DNA from: Distichodus sexfasciatus
Lineage: Eukaryota > Chordata > Actinopteri > Characiformes > Distichodontidae
Direction: 5' to 3'
Length of the DNA stretch: 64,000 bases
Assembly (NCBI GenBank): GCA_032718565.1
Contig: JAVGVS010000001.1
Span: forward strand, 6,484,495 to 6,548,494
The position numbers and the translations under genes were made by a program. Every line of letters starts with the position of its first letter. Within the stretch, counting starts at the first letter, position 1. Shown piece after piece: positions 46,557-59,200 of this stretch. Below the pieces are notes generated by a model. That model ran no database searches and was not told where the DNA came from. It saw only the letters and a program-made list of their open reading frames with translations.

Positions 46557-48891
46557 ATGAGCTGTCTGGATGTTATGTATCATCAGAGTTATGGAGCTCA
46601 TCACTATCTGCCTGCGACGTCTGCGGCGGCGGCAGCAGCTTATAAAGCGGCGTGCTATCATCACCACCACCATCAGCAGCAGCAGGTAGGTCCAATTACA
46701 CAAACTGTACTGAAGACCATTAGAATCTCAAGTGATTCTTTCAACTTTCACAACCGGCTTTTCCCAACTTGAGTTTATTGTAACTTAATGCTGTACACTT
46801 AGAAACACTGAGGTCACGACAGCTGAGATGGTTAAAACATTAACCTACTTCTGACGCCTTTTAGTTGTGGGCCAAAGTTGTACAAGTACATTCTGCTGCA
46901 GTTGCTTCGTGTTTGTACTTTTCAGAATGAATTGTGTAATATGACAAGACAAGTTTAGGTAATTTTGTGTAATTGGAAAAGTGTGCAATCAAGAGTAATT
47001 GTAACATAGTATCTATTAGGACTGCACAATATTGGAAAGTTAACACTGTAATATTTTTCTGTCACACATATTGAAAATACAATATTAAATTAATATTGTT
47101 AATATTGTTATAATTTAATACTAAATTAATTTAACAAATATTAGGGGTGAATAAAAGCATTTCACTTGTTTACTTTGAACACTTTTTTAACGTTTAAACC
47201 ATCATGTTAAACATCGAATAACTCTTAAAGTCAGAATAAATTATATCAAAGGAACATCTTGTATATTAGTTAAGGGAAATGAGAACCAGGAAGGTTTTCC
47301 TTTTGCTAAAAATTGTAGCCTGTTGTGTTTGATTTAATTTGCCAAACCAGCGAATTGCTGTGCATGTGCACATTGCGATGACAATGCTGAAATAGTAAAT
47401 CATGCAGCTCAAGAGTACTTGTAGCATCAGACGAAGAAAGCTAGCACACACTACAGATGAATACCACGCAATGAGTTATTGTAACTAAGTGTGCCCTGCA
47501 CTCGCTCACACAGAACAGCTCAAGCCATTAAATCAGCATAAAAAGTCTGAGTTCAACAGTCCTGCTATTACCCAGTGTGGGCAGCATATTGCTAATGCGC
47601 TTTGTGTGGGCAGAGAGCCAGTGATTAAAAGAGACTCTTCAAATATGGAGCGATCCATTTTAGACCATCATGGATTAAATGTGAAGGCCACATCTTTTTA
47701 AAAAATAGCTTCTTAATTATTTTGTGTCTATCTGCAGAAGAAGTTCTGTGCCTACACAAGGATGCAACACTCGGTCGACTTGCAAGCACACTGTGGCCAG
47801 AGTAAACAAGTGGAGAAGCCCAGAGTCGAGACCGAGCTGACCAGAGAGGAGGAGCAGACTGGGGTGGAGGAGGTGAGGTGTAAGGAAACTCAACCTGCCG
47901 AGGCAGAGTATCTGAGTGCCAGGTGTGTGCTCTTCACATATTTCCGCGGGAACATCGGAGACGTGGTGGATGAACACTTCTCCCGGGCCCTCAGTCAGCC
48001 TAGTGCCTTTACTAATGACACAAAGAGCAACAGGAATTCCTCTGGAAGTCTTTGGAAAGGTAAGAGAATCCTTAAGTGAAAATATATCATCAGAATTCCA
48101 GAAACGTGCCTTTTATCTATAATCGTGCTGAGTGGGTGGAGCCTTCATGTCTAACCATTTATTTGTGATTTATAGATGGAGGCTCTTTCTCTGAAGGTCC
48201 CTCTAGCTCTTTGCCATCCTCCCTGTGGAGCAGCAGTTACCCAACTCCATCCAGCCCTTGCATCTCCTCTGTCCACCCCGACTTCACCGCCACCACTGCC
48301 TTCCAGACTGCAGACACTGGTCTTTGGAGCAGCCATAGCCTTGCTCAGTCTGGCCTCCCTCCTCCATCAGTTCTCAATGACTCCTGGCCGTATGGACTGG
48401 GTGCCCAAAGTGGGGCGGGATACGCTCATGTCCACGAGATGTACCCTCATATGCATCCGCGGCACCCTCATGCTCACACTCACTCCCACCCCATGCTCCA
48501 TCACACCCACAGCCCTGCCTTAGACCCGCGCTTCAGTCCCCTTTTACTCCCTGGCATGAGAGCATCCTGCAGCCCATCTTCAAATACAGACGGAGTCAAG
48601 ACAGAATTGGACCCCAGTGGCTCCACACCAACCAGCTGGCCACCGTCCTTTCATGGGTCTGTGGATGTGTATGACACAGGTAAGATAGCTCTAGAACTGT
48701 GACTTTTGCTAAAGATCAGTTATGCCAGATCAGATTATAGGCACTTCTTAAAAGAAAATGGAGTTCATTCAGCTCGGTCAACTATGTATTGTTAATCTAG
48801 TGTGTGAACGTATGTGCATGTGTTATAATACATTATTCTCTTTCCCACAGCTCAGGAACAGGACAAAGCAAAAGCCAGTGTCTGGTTCTGA
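46557..48891 (+). CDS. vgll3: Vestigial-like family member 3 (TEAD cofactor), four coding exons
   Basis: Coding exons: 46557-46685, 47738-48059, 48176-48679 and 48851-48891. All have GT/AG ends and joining phases, giving 331 residues (human 326). The start MSCLDVMYHQSYGAHHYLP matches VGLL3. Exon 1 ends in low-complexity Ala6 and His5-Gln4 tracts. An acidic stretch (ELTREEEQTGVEEV, about 75-89) precedes the TONDU domain, about 101-130 (YLSARCVLFTYFRGNIGDVV then DEHFSRALSQ), the TEAD-binding element. A histidine-rich region lies at about 235-262. VKTE (291-294) is a possible sumoylation site. The end QDKAKASVWF parallels the human QDKSKESPWY. It acts in the nucleus with TEAD factors and so meets the Hippo pathway. 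In Atlantic salmon vgll3 variation is tied to age at maturity. Small last exon (41 bp). No defect seen. Confidence 0.96.
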
Positions 48892-49610
48892 AATAGCAAA
48901 TACCTTCTGGTCACACACAGCCTTGGACCAGAGGAGCACTGACATGAGCAATGCGAATGACCCATAGTCCTACTGTGGAATCTCTTCCTGGAAGCTCGTC
49001 AAATTTCCTGGGAAGGCACTCAGGAAAGGAAACTTTGTCTCCCTCCACAAGACGTGCACAGTAACGGATTTGGAGGAAAGCAACCTGTCTGTAAAAGCAA
49101 ACCATCCTGTTTAAGTCTATGTGTCTGGTGTGTGCACACCGGAGTAAAAGAGAGAAAGTAGTTAATGAATTCAGCTGGAGTGCTCTCCCACCTGGACTTT
49201 CACAAAGGAGCTGCAGGAGGCACTTAAAAATATCAAAGTCTAAGAGGTATATTTTCCTACTCTTTGTAAATCACATTGGACTTTTCCTGCTTGGAGGTTG
49301 ATGTTCAAGGATTGATGTTTATATGTACTTACCACTGGTTCTGTTGAAAGAACTGCCTGTGTTGGTGCAGTGAAGGGCAGTTTTGTATATGTGGTTATGA
49401 ATGTGTGAATGTTTGAATAGTAAACTTGTTCAAATAGATGCTTTTATTTACTTTAATATATTTGTCCATAGTCCTGTGATCTACAGATTTGTGAATTCTG
49501 TAGTAGTCTGTGCAAAAGTTTCTACCAAAGTGTTATTTGTTTTGATATTTTGATTGATGGATTAAAATGTAAGTGTTTATAATGATTAAATAAACTGCTA
49601 AGTTCTATTG
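48892..49610 (+). other. vgll3: vgll3 3' UTR
   Basis: Noncoding sequence from the TGA at 48889-48891 to the poly-A signal at 49589. Short frames inside are chance. Confidence 0.6.
49589..49594 (+). terminator. vgll3: vgll3 polyadenylation signal
   Basis: A canonical AATAAA (within gattaaataaactg), with a T/GT-rich stretch (atatattttgttgattc) soon after. It is 700 bp beyond the stop codon. Confidence 0.55.
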
Positions 49611-50357
49611 GCAAATATATTTTGTTGATTCTATGTATTTGGTAAACACTTAAGTTGTTACTTAAATGATTGTTACTTTATCTGATTAGATTTCAATGAA
49701 TTAATTTTTATCTCAATAAGGTTAAATGAATAAATCAAACTACTTATGACATTTTAATGGGTCTAAAATATGCTCACTAGGGTTTTCAGTTTAAACTAAG
49801 GCTGACAAAGTTTTGACCAATTTTGGGAAAACCAGAAACCACTGAGAATCCCAGAAGGAATATTGTCATTCCATTCAAATTCAGTAGGGCAACCTCTTTT
49901 TTTTTAACAAAGCCACAAACATTAAGAAGCTGCTAAAACTGTGATGCATTCTATGAAAAAGTAATGTATGTGACCTTAAATGTCAAAATCGGAATGTATT
50001 TCCTGTATTACTAAGGCATCCAAACCAAATGGCAATGAGCAAATGTCAGTTTCAGCAGACTCTGCATACCCAGTACAGATATGTCCTAATGCAGACATAG
50101 ATAAACCAGAGGAATGTAGAGAGCTGCTGTTCATAAAAACTACCCAAATTCAGCCCAAGAATGCAAAGAGCGCACAATATGTGCTCGGTGTGAAATTGGA
50201 CATTATTTTGGAGAACTCCAGCTTTAAATATTTTGATGAGAGGCCCATGCCAAAAACTGCATTATTTTCATCCTAACAGACAGCTGTTGGGTCAGACCGG
50301 GGTGTGCTGCAAATGAAGAAGATGTGTCTTACAGAATTTTTCTGGTAGTGAGCTTTC

Positions 50358-50371
50358 TGACCAGGTGGCAG
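50358..50371 (+). promoter_or_regulatory. CTCF-like motif downstream of vgll3
   Basis: tgaccaggtggcag matches the CTCF core at 12 of 14 positions, including the whole AGRKGGCRS part. It lies about 760 bp beyond the vgll3 poly-A signal. Confidence 0.4.
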
Positions 50372-51223
50372 CTCTGAGCCCTAACATTAATGTTCTATTT
50401 TTCTAGATTTGCGAAATCATATTAAAGCACATTAACTTTCAAATACTGTATATGTCTGCCCGGGTTGATAAGAGATTTTTGTACCGTGCATTTTAAATAA
50501 TCAGCAACCCAGTTATTATTGTGCAAAGGTTTATTTAGGAAATTTTTGTATGTGAGCACCACTCTCAGTCTTTTATCAAACTCTTTATTGTCTTACCACT
50601 GCTTCTCATGCTTAATTGTCTGTTCATTAAACAGCCTTGCTATGTTGATCATTAAAATAAAATGACACATCTTAAATAATAGCCGTAATTGTGCTCTAGT
50701 GGATGAACATGTCCAAAGTAGAATGATACACAGCACTGGTGCCTCACTAATTGCTGCCCTCGATTATGTAAGTCTTGAGATGCTGAAAGCCGAAGGCCTG
50801 TGATCTGAAGCAGGAGAAGAGCTCCTCAAGTGGCCCTAACAGCAAGAGAGCACAAGCAAAATGTGGAGTATAGGGACTTGCCATCTGCATCAAACCACTC
50901 TGTACAAGAGAGAAATAGAAGCAGAAAATGGATGGCCCGTTTCATAGTGTACTCTGTGACAATGCATGACCCACTTATGTTCTGTAAACAGAAGCCTTAG
51001 AGCAGCTGATCAATACTGATTTGCAAAGTAGGTTTCTGATTGTGGGACTACTGCACCAGGTCTGCATATGAGAGTTTGCCTGTTCATAGATATGTAATTT
51101 CATTTATATCTTGGAAGTGAAACAGAATATTGGACTACTTCAGTCACTCTCTGAGAGGATGTCTAGTGTTTACAAGAATGCCTAATTGCAGCCTAAATCC
51201 ATTGCATTACTAACCCTTATAAA

Positions 51224-51475
51224 GGGCCAGTTGGAAGCGTATTGTTGAGAGTTTGCCCAGTGATTGGAAGGTCACTGGTTTGAATCCAGGACTGTCAAGG
51301 TACCACTGAGATACTCATGAGCAAGGTACCATCCCCAAGCACTGCTCCCCAGATGCTGCCCATGTCAGCTATCCACTTCTCCTACACAGACAAGTCAAAT
51401 GCAGAGGTCACATTTCGTTGTGGTGCACTATGTGCTGTGCTGTGTTCACCATGACAAATCATCAATCGCTCACTC
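51224..51475 (+). mobile_element. tRNA-derived SINE, second copy of the intron 1 family
   Basis: A B-box-like ggtttgaatccagg (51277) is followed by ggtaccactgagatactc, gagcaaggtaccatcccc, gcagaggtcacatttcgttg and tgtgctgtgctgtg. This is the same body as 24667-24923. The B box is better kept here. Confidence 0.78.
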
Positions 51476-54400
51476 ATTTGCATTTAATATGCATGTTTAA
51501 CATAAGGTTTGTAAATAGGAAATGTGATCCTTTTCAGGGTATGTTTACATTATCTTAAAGGAACCTCTATCACTTATGAGGAGAGGTTAGCCCACTTTTT
51601 CCAGGACTCATTAGTTTACATGGACACTAGCTTTCTCCCCCAGTCTGCTCTCCAGGCACAGCCCCTCCTTCAGGAAACCAGCCATTGGAAACATGCAGCT
51701 CCTGCCCGAAGCACAGGAATCAAAGCACTTAGCTTGTAGTCCTGCATTTACATGTAATGCACTTATATGCTAATTCTGTCAAGGCTCCTACTGATTCCCT
51801 TTGGACACACAGCAGGCACTTCCAAACCTGCCAGTTTACAGTTCATGGGGCAGGATGTTGTCTAAAATACTTTCACTGTTCATCTGTAAAAAGTCTGGTA
51901 CAAATTACTTTCTCTCACAACCATTAATTGCTGTTACCAATGTTGCTTGATTCTTTCCATGTATATAAGATAGAAAGTAGTTTGTTGCAGCTCAGAAAAC
52001 AACCATACACCTGAAGAAAAAGTGAATTATACCTGATCTTCTTGTATATTTATACAATATGTTTTGATGATAGTTAAAGTTAGAGTTCTTGTGTTATTTA
52101 GTTGTTTTTCTGTTATAAGTGTCGGTTAAACACAAATGAACTAATGCAATTACACATGCTAGGAAGATCAATCAGCTGCAGCAAATTTCATTTTTTATGC
52201 TATATCAGCAGCTTTGAATTTTTCAATGTTTTTCACTATGTGGCATTTATGGCTAAAGTAATAAGAATAAAACGTAGAATTAAATGCATAAAATGAAAAT
52301 AATGCATGTCATGATCACTGCGAGATAATGAAGGTAATAAAGAACTGATTATTTAAACTCATGCTCATAGCAACTAAAATTTGACATTATGAACCTTAAA
52401 TTAATACAGATGAGTATACTAAGTCATAAAATGTTAGCCATAAAATGTAAAGCCAAACCATTACATAAACATTACTTATAAACACACAAATAGACCACTG
52501 AGCTGGTGGCAGCTGAGCATTTATGCAAATGCAACTTAGTGATAATTTTTTAATGTAAATATGTGAACGAAATGTGTCATTGTTTCTGAATTCTGAACCC
52601 TCTCGACCTGGACAGGGGTCAAGAATTGTCTAAAGGGTGTATATTGTCAACCAACAAGATAGGGAGAGAGCAAGTCAATGGATGTCAAAGCAGAGCTCTC
52701 TCCCTCATCTCTCAGCTCCATTCCTGCGTAATTGAGCGGATGATTAGTCTAACAATCACTAACACTACGCCAGCTGTCTGGATGTGAAACTGCATAAATA
52801 CAGCCGCCCCTATTTCATTACACTCCTTTGGCACACCTCTGTTTTCTCAGCAGCGTACAAGAGCATATGGCAATCATAAAGCCAGCCTCAACCTAGCCTG
52901 ATCTGTTCCCTAACATCCACATGCCAATTTCTCTCTCAATTTGAAGGAATAATTTTGACTAATTTGCTTTCCTCATGCAAGCCGCCGGAGATAAAACACT
53001 GTGCTCCGGTTCTGTTTGGATACCAAAGGCAGGGTCCATTTCTTCAGCCAATACATGTCAACACTATTGCAAGTTGGATTAAATGGAGCATGGTGGTTTT
53101 ATTAAGCTGCACTGATTAGAGCTCTGTCTTGTTTTCAATACCACCTGAGCACTCATTACTTAGCTAAGTTAAAACAGACTGCAGGACGGACTAGTACAAA
53201 TTGAGCAGAATGAAGCACACTAACTGAAACTTAATTGCCACTTACTTTTTATATTAAATTATGAGGCATTTCAATAATTCACTTTGTGTTTTGCAGAACA
53301 TCTAGCTGTTTTATCAATCGCTATTTCATCAACTATAACTGTTACTTATCAATCTGTTTGGCATTAGACTTGATAGAATTTGGTCTATGGTTTTAGGTAA
53401 TATAGGACATATTTGCACAACACTGTTTAATTAGAAATGAAAAAGATGCCAGCTAACATGGTGCTAAATCAAAATGAAACATGATTTGAAACATGGCTTT
53501 AGGTCAAACCTGATAAGTGTTTATAATCAGGCTTAAGAATATCCCATCAGCATTCCTGCTGTCTCCACATGCAGAGCCCACCCAGGGTGTAATGAGAGTG
53601 CTCCTCACACATACTCACTGTTTAGCTTGCATAATTTTACACTAGGCAATAAAAACCTAATGGTGTCATCAAATATATATTATTGCAGGATAGTGGCCTC
53701 AGCTCAATTGGCTGTAGTGAGCAGAAAAATTTCACGATTCTAAGGCTATGTCTGTGGATGTATTTACTAAGTGGCTGCTTTAAATTGCTCATTTTCCACT
53801 CATATTCAGTATTAGCTCAGTATTAGCATTATCTTCTATCCTTATACTTTTCCTCAACGCAGTTGTGTTGTGTTCTTGACCAGGGCAACATTTGTAATAA
53901 TAGTCTTCCCCACAAGTACAGAAATTCTCTACTTTCATTCTCAATTATCTTTGATCTCTCTGCAGTACAGCCATATGTATATTTCAGTTATTTCCATGAC
54001 AATAACAGGGTGAACGGTCCCTCGCAACCCCTGCAAAAACAAAGACTTGCATTATGAGGATATGCATTTTTCAAATAAGTTTGCCAGTGCTTTTTTTGGT
54101 TTGTTTTAATTATTTACAAATTATTAATAAAATATTTTGCATTACAATGTGTATCATAAAAATGTTTTACTTTTGTAAATCTCTAAATTTATTTTACAAT
54201 ATCTAGCAAGTTAGCCGTTTTAGCTTCAATCACATAGAACCTGTTCTGCAAATGCTCTATTAATGCCCTTTCACAACACTCAAACAGGTGTATGATAGTA
54301 AAACTGCCCAGTTTAGTTGCAAGACGTTACTTCTCCTGCATTTTATCAAGGCTTAAATAATTTGCTAACGATAGCACAATTGCATGAATAAGTTGTTGCA

Positions 54401-55276
54401 TTTGTCCCAGTTTCATATAGCCTCTCTTTCCCTCTCTCTCTTATACACACACTTTCATTTTTTAATCACACTGCATTCCAACAACGGTCTTTTATTACAC
54501 TAGATTGTTGTGGTTTGAAGTTTGGTACCAAGAAATACAGAAAACATCCAAATTCTACTCTCATCTTTGATAATCCTGAGAGTGAGAGAAGTCTCGATTT
54601 GGTCAGGGCACAGCAAATATTTTCATTAGTGGTGCTAATCACTTGAGCTCGTGGTCATCTGACGAAAGGAAGGGATTCATTAGGAGGCCTGTCATGGCTA
54701 CACTTTAGATTCCAATAGCCGTGTCTAAACACAGTCTGACCTGCTGATGGACAGACTACAGCCGGGGCAGGTGGGAGCAAGGAGGAAACCATCAGACACA
54801 CCAGTAGCACTGACTCAGTCACTCTAAAATCCTATCATCTGTCTTGGCCCCACTTACTTTTTCCAGAAACACAGTGTTTGGGGCATATTTTACTGGGGAC
54901 AATGGCAAAAATATATATTTTATGAACACAAAGATAACAAATAATTATTGGTGTCAGTGCTAGGGAGTTGAAATCTTGATATGCAAATTATTTACACATT
55001 TCACTGTCCAGACTGTTTAAATCTATAAAAAGTACTTATTCATAACTTAAGTACCATGTGACCTTTGTTTGGCTTTTTATTTTATGAAGAGCCCAAAAGC
55101 TCTTCATAGAGTAAGTGAGCTCTGTACAAGTTAGGCAATAAGAAGCAGTGCTTAGCCAAGGGCTAGAATAACACAACCCTGCGCATGCATAGCTGGAATA
55201 CTTCTCCATTTTAATAAGAGATTAGTGGGCACCCTCCACCTGTTTCCGTGGCTCAGGCACTTGGCAGCAGTCCGTG

Positions 55277-55309
55277 TGGGCCTCGGCACAAGACTGCAGC
55301 CTCTACATC
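55277..55309. repeat. 33-bp direct repeat, left copy
   Basis: It begins tgggcctcggcacaagactg and ends ctctacatc. It is identical to 55869-55901. The pair brackets 559 bp that include a truncated LINE. Confidence 0.95.
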
Positions 55310-55438
55310 TGTTTGGCATGTTGTGCTTTTCAATCACAGCAGCCCTGCCACAAGCTCCCTAAGCTCACAATGAGATTAGTTGTACGCTGTAGAGGCTGGG
55401 TCCTCATCTACAGGGCCCCTAGCTTTTTCACCTCAACA

Positions 55439-55868
55439 AAGATTCAAGATTCAAGATTCTTTATTTGTCACGTGCAAGTTATACAGGTACAACAAGCAGT
55501 GAAATGTATCCTGATCCGCTCTTTTAACTGTGCAATAGACAAGGAAGATAGAGACGCAATACAAACTTACAACATAAATACTAACTTAAATACGGAGGCT
55601 GGGGTAACAGGACAAAAAATAAAACTATATATTATACAATAAGGAACATAAAGTTAAATGTGCAAACCTGAGAATGTAAACATTGTAAAAATTGTAAATG
55701 TAAAAATTGTAAATGTGCTAGGGCAGGACAGGTGCAAAGAGATGATTTTTTAAAGTGCCAAGTGCAGCTGCAGCATTGTACATAGCAGAGTAGAGCATGT
55801 GACAATGAAGTGGCAACCAGTATAAGTTATCGTAACAATAAGAGGTATGTATTAGCAGCATATAATCT
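55439..55868 (-). mobile_element. 5'-truncated LINE 3' end, antisense copy of the family at 11503
   Basis: Read on the minus strand it ends gacaaataaagaatcttgaa with three gattcaa-type terminal units (55441-55462 on the plus strand). It shares agagcggatcaggatacatt, cactgc, tgttgtacctgtataa and gcagctgcacttggcacttt with 12290-12616. No coding part is present. The right (5') boundary is set by the 33-bp repeat at 55869 and is approximate. Confidence 0.8.
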
Positions 55869-55901
55869 TGGGCCTCGGCACAAGACTGCAGCCTCTACAT
55901 C
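55869..55901. repeat. 33-bp direct repeat, right copy
   Basis: Exact copy of 55277-55309. It lies directly at the inferred 5' end of the antisense LINE fragment. Confidence 0.95.
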
Positions 55902-58080
55902 AGAGCAAAGTCAACAGCTGGAGCGGAATGTAAATTCACCACACTGCCATTTATTTGAAGTCCATCTAAAAGGGTCAATTAGCCCTGTTGCAGTTAAGGA
56001 AGAAAAACTAAGAACTCTTAAGGTTTGTAATAACCACAGGGATAGGTGTGTAAAAAATTACCAGGTTTCATTCGGTAATTTGTGGAGGAAGGATACTCAA
56101 AGTTTTTGGAAAAAGAGAGCACAGATCGTGAAAAGTGGCAGACTGGCATCTGTAATCATTAAGAAGCTGTGGATGAGCACAACTACAGGCAGGAGGAGTT
56201 GCAGTCCTCTACTGAACAAAAGAAAAATACAGCTTTATACATAGTATACTTAGTGTAAAAATCTCAGTGTATTGTGTTGGACACAGTTGAATATTTAGTC
56301 ACAATTAGAAATGCAAAATCTAATGTTTCTGAGACAATATTGCCCAAATGATATATTAAAAATATGTTACCATCATTAAATATAGGCTTCAATTATTTAA
56401 GCATTAAATTGAGAATAGTATTTTTCTGCTTTGAAGGGCCACATAAACATTACACATTTTCAATAAATAGTCAACTTATACTGCAAAACCAACACAGCAG
56501 ACAAGGTTTGTTTTTTTCCCCCATTAACATTGAGTTGGTGCAGATTAATGTTGACAATCATAACTGCAAAATATCAGATTTCAAGATGTCTTAATGAGAT
56601 TCATAACCTTCTTAGACAGCTTTTAAATGAATTATCTACAGAGTTGCTGCACCTGTTGATGGACTGCTTTACAGCAATAAGAGTCAACACTTCTCACATT
56701 TCACCATGATGGCAATGAAACAGAAGCCTGAAGGTTTACTTAACTACAACTGTGATAAATAAATTCCTACCTATACAACAAATTCCATTATCTAGTCTTT
56801 TTAAAAAGGTGCACACTGAGATGGCCTGGAATGAAGAGAAAAATAGCAATAGACTCATCTCTCTATGTGTGTTACAGCTCCATAGCTCTGTTTTTCCACA
56901 TTAATGCAGGCACATCATAGACGTACTAATGGATTAAGTGGGAGTTGGACACACTTGAGAGAACTGTTCAGTGTCCTCAGTGTTTATTTGCAGCTCTGCT
57001 AAATTTGTTCAGATTCAGTCTACAAGTGCTGCAAGGATCTGGCAGGCCTGTGATGGCTAGAGTCTCTGAGGTCTGTTCCTCTCCCTGCCATTGACCTGCT
57101 GCTTTCTGACAGCCCCCTGTTGTGGCGAATCAGCCAAAACACACAAACAGCAAAGACTTTCACACAATGGCACCACTGACCGTCCTCTTCCTTCAAACGC
57201 TGCCATTGTCAACTAATTGAGTTAGAACAGACCCAAGTCTTCATGCAGGAAGCGATCCGTCAAAATCTTGTCACGTTCCCAATTACACTAATCAGTTACA
57301 CCAGTCCCCAATAATTCTGTGCTTTGCTTTCTATCTTTAATGATTGTCAGGTGTTTAACTTTAAACGCATTAATTGCACTGATGAATGTACATATGGTTT
57401 ATCTCAAGCTTAGTGAGAACTGCATATTTAATTAACGTAAAAAATTATTATAAGTTTAGCTGTTTATTAATTACTGACCCAGCACTGTGATTCGGAAACA
57501 CAATGCAGATGTTTTGTCTTTGCATAATATAATATAATATGGCTCCCATAAATATACTCATAAAACACATCTGCAGCTGAAAAACTGTGAATTTGGATGG
57601 GACACTTATGTTTGTGCCTCTGACATATTTGTCTGATTATTCTGCAAACTGAACAACCATCTTTTGCTATTACAATGCATCAGCCCTGATGAGATGAGAT
57701 GAGATGAGGTGAGTGCCTACTAAATGGCTTAATATCCATCTCCAAATAGGAGTCCTAGAAGGACTACACTGGATGATGCTAATACAGTTTGGAATCCACC
57801 ACCACCACCACCTGCTCCACATTCCAAACTTTGCTAAAGCTTAAACCCCTACCTCCCTCAATTGTCTCAGGCCGGATGTGGTATGTGAGGCCATTCCTTG
57901 GGCAGTGATCCTTATCCAACAAACTGTACTGAGCTTTGAAAAAGTGACTTGCGTCTCTAACTCCTATGACCACCATGTCCCGAGCTGCCACCTGCATCAT
58001 GCATCTCACTGAGTGCCAGGGGAGGAAAGACAAGACAGGAGGGAGGCGCTTCACATATGTAAAATGTCTCTCTGATGGCA
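55902..58080. other. Noncoding desert
   Basis: No gene is supported. A 144-codon open frame at 55810-56244 starts inside the LINE fragment and resembles no protein I know. Positions 56620-57300 look like possible conserved noncoding sequence (few repeats, several ATTA cores). A short gatga repeat is at 57689-57710. Confidence 0.4.
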
Positions 58081-59200
58081 GCCCCCTGAAACACCTGTCA
58101 ATCAGGCCAGAGGAAGCTGGGTAGGTGCGGCGGAAGTGTGAGGAGCAGGGCCGGGTCTCCTGTCGCTCAGCCTGAGTCCTACCCAGTGGGGGGGCTGATC
58201 TAGACTCTGCCCAGCCCCAGCAGGCCCCAAGCTAGCCTGTGTCAGCCTCTCCACGGGCCTACTGAGGCCTAAACAAGCAAGCCTGCAGAGCCTTGTGGAG
58301 AACAAGACTGCTGCTGTCAAAGACTCCAACTGGATGGCGGGACAATGGCCAGGCAGTTGCAGGACAATAGAATTAGCTGCCAATTTGTATGACTTCCCTT
58401 CAGGACAGAACTATTTCATCCTGTTAGGAGTTGCTCTCGGCTGGGATACACTGCCCCTGCTTTGAGGCAGAAGAGAGCTAAGCAGCATAAAGCCCTTGTT
58501 ATCCCACTTTTCCTTCAAAGAGATTACAATCTCTGCTGCGGTGCAGCTTTTGGGTGGCGACTGCATGTCAACCATCGCTTCCCGCGCTTGACTGACGCTG
58601 TGCCCCGGGAGGTGTCACTCTATCAGCAACACACGCAGACTCACTGTAAGGGCCCAGAAGCCTCGTTGGATGCCGTGGGCCGATCCGTTACCCCCCTTTT
58701 GCAGCATACCAAGCTCTTTCCGGCATCTTCTTTCGGACTTTTCTGCACCAGCTGGGGGTATGGAACACCAAGCAGGCAGCAGAAAGAGGGGAATGGAGGC
58801 GGGTGCCATTGAGGGACAGCTTGAAAGGAGGGCAGTGCGCCGCCTTGTGCGTCAGGGGGCAGCATGAGTGGAATGTGCGAGTGATAATGGGCTGTGGCGG
58901 GTTAGTTCTGTTCGCCTGATGCCACAATGGTGCCTTTGACAGCTGAGAGAACGCTGCTTTTGTGCGAGACTGCCAATGACACCACGCATTGTTGTGAATG
59001 CTTCACATAGCTGGCATTCTGCCTCGTGCCTTCTCCTGTGTTCTGGGCTTATCAAAAATTCCTTCTTCTGTCTCTCGCGCAGATCCTTTTGTGTGGTTGA
59101 ACATTGTATTGGCAGCTACTGCTGAGGCCGAGGGACCCTTGCAGAATGCCTCCATTAAACACCAGCAGCTTCTGCTGATGACCTCATTCAAATAACAGAC
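58080..59200. other. GC-rich patch in the vgll3 downstream desert
   Basis: A marked rise in G and C with scattered CpGs (gtgcggcggaagtg near 58127; cgcttcccgcgcttgac near 58577). Several overlapping frames of 60-116 codons are open on both strands, but none resembles a known protein and none has coding hallmarks. It could be a distal regulatory element or a noncoding transcript start. No firm splice pattern is visible. Confidence 0.4.

Larger units (their letters stand above)
49611..55276. other. Noncoding region downstream of vgll3
   Basis: No gene is supported. It holds a CTCF-like motif (50358-50371) and a SINE (51224-51475). Segments such as 52480-53180 and 54580-54870 have balanced composition, ATTA and CAATTA cores and no frames, resembling the conserved noncoding elements of a regulatory desert. 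This is unproven. Confidence 0.4.

Noticed and set aside
47762..48079. Separate 105-codon gene starting at 47762
   Set aside because: It is an internal Met of vgll3 exon 2; the exon begins at 47738 and splices out at 48059.
55810..56244. 144-codon open frame
   Set aside because: Begins inside a LINE fragment and crosses the 33-bp repeat; no known domain.
57110..57125. Minus-strand CTCF-like match (acagggggctg)
   Set aside because: Fails at the GGCRS end of the core; too weak.
58462..58812. 116-codon open frame in the GC-rich patch
   Set aside because: Several overlapping frames on both strands are equally open; no homology recognised.
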